DNA from: Gorsachius magnificus
Lineage: Eukaryota; Chordata; Aves; Pelecaniformes; Ardeidae
Assembly: GCA_034008185.1 (NCBI GenBank)
Contig: CM067085.1
Coordinates: forward strand, 54,494,602 to 54,558,601
Length of the DNA: 64,000 bases
Direction: 5' to 3'
Each line of letters begins with the position of its first letter. The first letter of the stretch is position 1. A program made the translations under genes and the position numbers. The notes beneath the pieces are model-generated. The model was not told the DNA's origin. It saw nothing but the letters and a program-made list of their open reading frames with translations, and did not search any database. Below are positions 49,401 to 58,400 of this stretch, piece after piece.

Positions 49401-52400
49401 AGGCTGTATGCCCTTATTCCCCTTACATGCCTTTTTCCTCCTTCAGAAAACTACTCACACACTGGACTCATCTATGCAACCCATTACCCTTTGCTGTCAC
49501 TACCAATGCATCAGTGACAGCCCAAAGCAGGAACTGTTGTTATCACACAGAGATGACAGCACTGTAGCCCTCTAAATGAAGTTACAGTGGGTTTCAGTTC
49601 TTGTAATAATACTAATAGAAAGCACACATTACAAATGTTTCGATATATAATCAAATATAATTTTTACTGATCAGAATCAGGCATCTAGGTGAGTTGGGTT
49701 TATCCCACTCAGGAATCCAGATGAGTTGCATTAAATGAAGGTTCTCTTACACTTTAGGGTTTATATATCAATGAAAATTTGCTCTGGAGCCCTCAGCACA
49801 AGAAAGACATGGAACTGTTGGATCGGGTCCAGAGGAGGGCTACTAAAATGATCCGAGGGCTGGAGCACCTCTCTTATGAGGACAGGCTGAGAGAGTTGGG
49901 CTTGTTCAGCCTGGAGAAGAGAAGGCTGCGGGGAGACCTGATTGTGGCCTTTCAGTACCTAAAGGGGGCCTATAGGAAAGATGGGGAAAATCTTTTTAGT
50001 AGGGCCAGCTGTGACAGGACAAGGGGTAATGGTTTTAAACTGAAGCAGGGTAGGTTTAGACTGGATTTAAGAAGGAAATTCTTTACAACGAGGGTGGTGA
50101 AACACTGGAACAGGTTGCCCAGAGAGGTGGTGGAGGCCCCATCCCTGGAAACATTCAAGGCCAGGTTGGATGGGGCTCTGAGCAACCTGATCTAGTTAGT
50201 GGTGTCCCTGCTCACTGCAGGGGGGTTGGACTAGATGACCTCTAGGGGTCCCTTCCAACCCAAAACATTCTATGATTCTATGAAAACCGGTTGGGAAATT
50301 AATGTTAGCTGAAACTACTTGTGGAGCATGCTGTGGAGTTACCACAATGATGGAAAAGGAAGGGCAAAAGACAGGAGAGGGATTTAGTAAACTGACTAAA
50401 ACATGTACATATTCCAGCTGTGTTGAAGTTTAGTTGTTACAATTAATGGGAGTACGATTGACTCACCAAATGCAAGTATAGCTATTTTTATGTAAGTTCT
50501 TTCAGCTATTCATATATGACTCCAATATTATTGTGGAATACTTCTGCTCTTCTCAACAGAAGACAAAATGCCATGTGGATCACCTTTCTCTATTCCGAAC
50601 GTTGTTCTTCATCAGGAAGACCAGACCCAGTTTTCTCATGGTGATGAAGTAATTTATGGATGTAAACAAAGCTTTGGCAATTCTAAGAAAAAGAAAATAA
50701 AATGTCTTAATGGGGAATGGAAGCCTTTACCTCTTTGTGCCGGTAATCTATTTTCATAATATTTCCATTATATTTCAGTTGTGAGTGTAACACATTCAAA
50801 ATTTCAAGGACTTCAGCAATCAGTATGTAGCCAGAGATACTATCATTTATTTCATGCATCTCAAAAAAGTATTTTTTTATTTACTTCTCCTTTAAATGTG
50901 AACATATCCTTCCTCCTGGAAAGACTCTGCACCTATAACTTTGTAAGCACTCTGAGTAGGTTTGGGGAAGGACATGGACAATTGCACTCTGGGTGAAATC
51001 AAGTATGGGGGTACATCTTTGGTGTACAGTGGCTTTTACCCATTTTCCAGTGTTCCTTCCTGGTAACAACCCTTCAGAAGCCTTGGGACTACCTGCAATA
51101 TAGTAGCATGCCTGTTGCATTAATTACTTGTAGTTTTATGTCTCTGTATACTACTTTGCTTTTTTGAAATCCTATTGGGAATTAATATTAATAGCCACAA
51201 TGTGCTAGCCTTATCCCATCCTCATCATTTTTATGTGGATTAGTCCTTTTCCTTTCTGATTAGTAGTTTTCTCTTTTTTTCTCATCTTCACATTGAGTTT
51301 TGCAGTGCATAAATTGAAAGAAAGCAATGTCCTTTAAAAAGATATAAAGCAAAGCCTTTTCCTAAGAAAAAGAAAAAAATCACACTGGAGTCAGTAATTT
51401 AAGAAAAAAGCGATACTGGACAAGAAGGAGTCTTGTCTGGGATAAATTACTCCATCTCTTCACTTACCTTAAACAGAATGCAGCTTATGATATTTCTAAT
51501 TTCTGTTTTCCCCTGTCTTCAGAAGTGATTTTGTATTCATCAGTGATTTGAGTATGCTGTACCTTTATTTACAATTATGTTGAGAACTGAGTCTGGCACA
51601 AAACAGAGTCTGCTGAGCTTTCACAAGTAGCTTGTGTTCTGACTCTCAGAATCACCCGTCAAGGAGACAAGACCTGGTTACGACTTAGATTTCCACAAGA
51701 GATTGATACGTGATACATATTCAGTGTGGAGTAGTAGTTCCTTTAAGCTCCTGTTTCTTACAAGAAAAAAAGAGGTTTCTCTTCTTGCTCCTCTTGCTAC
51801 CTTTTTATACTTTTAGGGAAGAAAAGGATGTCTTTATATTATTTACTGCACTCAGCAAAAGGGATCCTTTCAGTGTATAAATAATTGGTTTGTGAGTGGG
51901 AACTGTCTCTGCTTTGGATAGCTGGAACAAAAAAAAAAATCATTCTTTCGGTAATCTAGGAATCTTAGGAGTTACTTCAAACTATGGTAAATGAAAAAAC
52001 ACTTTTGCATGGACATGCATTAGGAAACTGGAGATCTCTTCATCGGTGAATGCATATGTATGTATTATCTGCACTAAATCTGTTTTTTAGCTCTTTTTGT
52101 TGATTTTGTTCAGATCCATCTCCTCAGTGTGTACTTCCAAGGGATGTTAAGCTTGTGCACAGTGATGGTCTTTCCAAGCGAAAAAAGGAGACTGGGTTCC
52201 ATGGAGTTATACATTATACATGTACATCAGCTGACGAAAGTGTGAAACAGGCAACTTGTGTGTCCGGAACATGGTCACCAGAGATTGAATGTGCATGTAT
52301 GTTTTTAGATTTGCATACAATTTCTTCTTTTTATGTAGGAATGGTAAATGCTCGACATTGAAGCTTCTTAGCATTGCTGTGTCACTAGTCTAAAATAGAA

Positions 52401-55400
52401 ACGCTTACATGCTTATATGCATGCTTACTTGATTATGTGCTAAAGGATAGCCATGAATAATTATGAGAATCATTCAAACAGTTAACTAGGTTTAGAGGCG
52501 CACTATTTTAGTGAGGCAGACTTAATAATCTATACTCTGACAACTGGAATAGTTGTCACTGTCACTTCCAATGTGAGAAAAGATGCAATGATAAATTTAA
52601 ACTCAGTTCTTCAAAAGGGTTTTACCCTGGTACAAATGAGAGTAGCACATAGCTCAAGCTCTAGCCAAATATCCTTTGTTTCCTGTAAACATTCAAAGCG
52701 TTTCTATTCCTGATTTTTTTTCCCTTCTATTTTTCCTAATTGCTTCCTAGTGAAACAAGACAAAAGCTGAGTTGACCAACTCAAAAGCACAGACCTAGAA
52801 GAGACTGCCCTTAACTAATACACACCAAAGGTCAGATGCCTGCAGGACTGCCTTTATGTATAGCAGAGCAGGATATTGCCTGTAGAAGGCATGATTGTAA
52901 AACAATCGTCGCCTCATTGCCTGCTTTGGTTATGCCAGATTCATGGGAAATGATGAGTGGAAGTGGGACAAGTACACAGAGTGGCAATCACTCTGAGGGA
53001 GCATCCCTTTCAAAACCAACCCTTTTCTGGAACCACTAAAAGCAACAAGCCAAGCTCTTGAGGTCTCCTCCTTCCTAGATCTGCCTCCTTCCCTCCCTTT
53101 TTCTTTCCTTGGGCAGGAGAGCCCTTCTTCCTTGAATGGCAAAACTGAAGTTTGTTTCTTTTTTTCTTTTTGTGATTCTCATTTATCTCTGTGACCAGCT
53201 AAGTCTGAAGAAAAAAACAACAAAACAAACCAGAGCAAGAGCCCCAGAAGTCGGTCCAGTTTTCCTACAGTAGTTCCCCGCAGAGAGAAGAATGGGGAAC
53301 AAGAGTGTGCAGCTGTGTGTAAGGGAAGCCCCAGCTTAGCTTGGCATAGGCAACTGTGACTCTTTTCTATGAGTTTGAAAGCATACGAACATCTGAAGGC
53401 AGCTCTGGTGTTTCTGAAACAGAACAAAATGATCATGACATTAATGAAAGCTTGAGACAGCTACTGAAGAATTATCTAATGCCAGTGTTTTCTTGGTTGT
53501 TCGTGTTATAATCTATGATGAACTGTTACACTTTATCTTCTGTTCTATTATAACATGAGTATGTGTCCTTAGCTGAGGAGAGTACGTGCCCACCTCCACC
53601 TCAGGTGCCTGGTGCTCAACAGCTAAGAGTTGGAAGAAATTACAAGAATGGGAGTAAAATAGCTTTTTCATGTCTGAAGAGTTTCCAGCTCATCGGTGTG
53701 AATGAAATAACATGTATAGAAGGGAAATGGCAATCACCACCTTATTGTGTGGGTCAGTAGTGGATTTTTTTTTCTATTTATTTTATTATGAATTTCCTTG
53801 GTGTGCATTTGCAGTCATCGTTAGCAGGAGGAAGGGATTATATATGTTAAGATTATCATGAGCAGATAACTTCAGGAAAGCAATAGAACCTAAGTTGCTA
53901 AAGAAAGTGCAGTCACCCAACTGCTGGACAGTAAGTCTTTTTATTTACACAGACTTATCTAAGATGGCATGTAAAAGTTTCAGGTAGTTCCTTAAGAGCT
54001 GTGTGCTTGTTTGTTAGGTATAGTGCAGAATGGAGTCTCAGTTTTGACTGGGGGCCCTTAACAGTATCCAGGTGCAAAAGCCAGTATTATTTATTATTTA
54101 GTTGTAGTAGTAGCAGTCTTTGGGTTTCTGCATTTTTCTTCTTTCTTGATTTTTCTCCTTTAATTTTTGTGGCTTCTTCTGTAAGAGGGGTATAAATGAT
54201 ATGACATAACTCAGGCCATCTATTCTAAGAAATGCTGAGGAATCTGTAATCCAGTTGTCAAAATATTGCTGATGCAAGCAGAAGTTCATTAAGAGGTGGA
54301 ATGAAGTGTTTTCAGAAATGAGTAGGAAGTAGATGAGCACAAGACAAATGAGGTGCCAGCTGGTGACTGAGGTGCACAACATGCCGACCATGACTGGATT
54401 TTTAAGCTGCAAAATTCTGATGCCACGTGGTTTCTCTTCTTTTGCATTGCCCGTCAGCCTACATTTCTACTGATAAGTGGCAGACAGAGAAGAATAACCA
54501 AAAAAAATGTTTGAGCTGTTCATAAAACAACTTTTACTGAAATAAAATTCCCAGTCCCAGTTACTGAACAGGAACTTTGACTGTAATTAGATCTTTTGTA
54601 TTGTGGAATTCAGTGCAAACATATGCTTTCAGCTTGATGTGTCAACTCATAAGGACTAATTTACTAATAACTAAAAATGCATATAAACCATAATTTAAGT
54701 CCACCCACTCTACAGTAGTATAGGAGAACAAAGCATTGGGACAGTCCTGACGCAGGAGGGCTTCGTAGAGATATCCCTTGTGTGTTATCAGGAAGTACAT
54801 TACAATACTTCATAAGCTCTCTTCTCTTTTTCGTTTTCATCATGACATCACAAACCCCCTCAGGATATTGGTACAACTTTATTAATGGCGGGAAAAATTA
54901 GTGGCTAATATTCTAGAAACTCACTGTCAGTATCCCAAAACAAGATAATGTCTCTTCTATTTCTCTGCCTATGAAATTCTCCCTGTTTTTGATGCTAAGC
55001 TGTAACTGTATCTCCTTGGTATGACCTGAAAAATGGCTTTCATTTGATTCAAAGGAAAAGAGAGAAACCCCATGTAGGAGGGAAAGGAGAGAGAAGTTTG
55101 GGGTTGTGTATCTTAGATATTTCTTCATCTTCCTTTCAAGATATTTAATTTATGTTTGCAATATTTTTTTCATTTTTAGACAGCATCTCTCATTGCAATA
55201 ATAACTGTCTTGCATAATTATTTATCTGTGTTTTCTGCATTTTCTAGAAAGACCATGTTTGCCACCACAACATGTAGAATGTGCTGATGTTCCCCAGCTG
55301 GAAAATCAAAACTTAAAAATTATAAAAGAAGGGAAAACAATGTATTTGGCTGGTGCTAGATTTAAGTATGTTTCTCGTTCTGGATACATGTTAGACGGAC

Positions 55401-58400
55401 TGTCGGAGATAACTTGTTCTATGGGAAACTGGACTTCAGCTCCTATGTGCTTGGGTAATATCAAAAAATACTTCTTTTTGAAGTGCATATAGCAATGAAA
55501 TTGGAAGAATTTTAAACTGTAAGTTGACTAGTAAGAGCCAGTAAATCCATATTTTGCTGTGGAATCCTATCATCCCTCGTGGATCACTTCAGAGCAATCC
55601 TGATTGGCCACAGGATTGACATTTCAATGCAGTTTAATTTTTAAAATATACCTTTGTATTCTTGCAATCTTTGTCCAGTTCACACTTCTGCCAGGTGAGT
55701 CTTGGGCACATCCTCATAATCCAAGGATCTGTTTCCTAGAGTCCACTAGTGACGAGTTGCTTTGGTGCTTCTATGATGGGAACCACGGGACAGAAGCCTT
55801 TAGAAAAATTTGCTGGCATGGTTAGAAACCGGATTGAAATGTTTCAGTGACTGAAGTCCACGTCTCGTTAGGGAAATGGCTTATTTAATCTTCCGTATGC
55901 TACCTTTTACACAAAATCCACTGTCAGCAGATGACTAGGCTGATGTTAGAAAAAGCTCTCTAAAGCATCTGTTTGGTGGAAACAGTACACTCATTCTATG
56001 TGTGCGTCACATTAGCACAAGCACCAACCTTCTGTATCTTTTCAGAAAGGTCATGTGGAAGTATTCCAAAAGTTGCCAATGCTCGGACTGAAGGCAGAAA
56101 GAAGGAAATTTATGAGCCCGGTGAAACAATTCGCTACCAGTGTGATGCAGGGTTCCTGACTGTTGGTCCCCCCGAAATTATTTGCAGAGAAGGAAATTGG
56201 ACAGCACCGCCCTTCTGTGAAGGTATGGGTTCTACTTCTAAGTAGTCGGTGATCCTTCTTAGTCTTTCATCGCGTTAACTAAAATGACATCAACTCAGGC
56301 ACGCAGGTGAGTCTGGCCGGTAGAGCCAACAGGCGCCTTGCTTTGGATGGGCTGCTACAACAGCTCTTTTTCTGGCTCCCGAGAAACAACAAGCAGGGTA
56401 GATCAGCAAAGAAATTGTTTCCCCTGTGGGCTGAAGCTAGTAGCTGAAACTCAGCTCACTGCTGAAATCAAGCAGGCGGAGGGCTATGGGGGAAGGGATG
56501 CTGGCTGCAAAGGAGGAGATAACCGTTAGGGTAATGTGTCTTACTTTCACATCTCTAAGAATGTCAGTTGCCTTCAAATAGTACGGAAATCACTTTGCTT
56601 TCCAGCCCTTTGGCACACGATGCTGTACAGCACCAGCCCACACCTTCGGCTGATCTCTGCAACTCCTTTTCTCTTTTTAGTCACTCTAGGCAAAAACAAC
56701 AGTGTCTGGTGAAGGACTGCAGAAGAAAGACCCAATCATCTTCCTTCTCTACGTGTCGAAAATGATCTGCATTGCACAAGCCATTTTTGCTCATCAGGCA
56801 CAACAGTGCTCTGAAACGCAATATTCTGTGATTGTCATATTGCTGCGCTAGTGTTCTTAAAGGCACTTTTCTTTTCAGATGTTAGCTGTGGCGAGGCACC
56901 TGAAATTCCCAATGCTTATATTACAAGCACTCAACAGGAGAGGTATCTGCCCGGTGCCAGAGTGCAGTATGAATGTGAAAGCAATTTTCAAATAATGGGT
57001 AGAAATTATGTGTCTTGTACAAATGGAGAATGGTCCCAAGCACCAACTTGCAGAGGTAGGAATCCATGCTTTCATCTTGCCTGTTAACATTGAGGGGACT
57101 CTTTGTTTGCCTAAATATTCCAAAGACTACCTTTTTTACGTCTGTTTTCTTTGTATACCCCAACTTTGTACTTGCTATTGTTTCCTTGCACAGCACTTTA
57201 ATTTAGCTCGATGCTTCTAGAAATACTGGGGGTATGTTCATCAACAGCAAAAATGCCTTGAAGAAGCAGGGCCTAGGATGGGCTGCTCTGTCGTTCTCCT
57301 GTACGATACTGGCATTTCCCCCAGAGCCCGCCATTTCAGAGACCTTCAGTAGACAGGCGTGTAAGGGCTCCTCTGTTCTGTTTAACCCTGTCAGGGAGCG
57401 TCTGAATGGAAGAAGCAGTAGGGGAGAGAAACAGCTGTTCTTCTCCAGGGCTCCGCTCGGGCCGATACAGATCCCAGCAGAGACCAGCAGCTCTAAACCC
57501 CATGAGATCTGCTAGCGCGATGGAAGTGGGAAGAGAGCGTTCCTGTGACAAGGAACTGTCAGGAGCTGTGCTCCTGTCCCCTGCCCAAATCTGTGGCTGT
57601 GGAGCGAGCAAGTGCTGCTTGGCTGACAAGCCCCTCCAGTGCTGCCAGTCCTCCAGAGCTCTGTGGTTCAGCAGACGCCACCTTGGCTGCTGCCCCTTTT
57701 TTGGAATGCCGGGCCCCGGGGGGGGGGCACGCAGGAAGGCTGTTGTGGCTTCTTGTGTCCTAAGAGGTAGCTACAGGAACGCTGGTTTTTTCTAGAAGCT
57801 CCCATTGACCCTGCCATCTCCTGACAGTCCCAGAAAGAGTGTTCTGCTGCCACTGTCACACCTCCTTGCTTTCTCCGTGGTAAACTCGTTGAGCTGTGAC
57901 CCACACGAGGCAGAAACTCTGGACAGAAACTGCAACAGCTTTAACTGTCGGTTGTATAGGGGAACACCTCGATGGCTATAAATGTGACTGCAGCAGTGTC
58001 TCTTTTCAGATGTGACGTGTGAACCTCCTCCAGAAATTGCTGGTGGTAAAGTTCAAGGAGTTAAAAAGTCAAGGTATTTGCCGGGGGAGAGTGCTCACTA
58101 TCAGTGCTGGCGAGGTTTTGACATGGCTGGGTCTTCCACCGTAGCGTGTCAGAATGGGACCTGGACAGAGCTGCCAAAGTGCAAAGGTAATTTCTCTCTC
58201 TCTCTTCAGCCAGTTGCCTGTCAGTGAGACTGTCATGAAGCTCACCCAATGGCATTTACTTCTGCAAATTTCAGTCTCATTTCTGTGCACAAACACAGCG
58301 TAGCATCTGGCGCACTCAGGAAAAAGCCCTTTTCCCAGGTATCTGCCATTCAGATGAGTTTACCAGCTGAGTGACCCAGGGGGCTTTACTCGAGAGGGCT

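Noticed and set aside
57406..57795. Cys-rich 129-codon ORF in CFH intron 19
   Set aside because: Cys spacing does not fit a CCP, there is no matching acceptor/donor phase, and it lies in a GC-rich intron where chance ORFs are expected.
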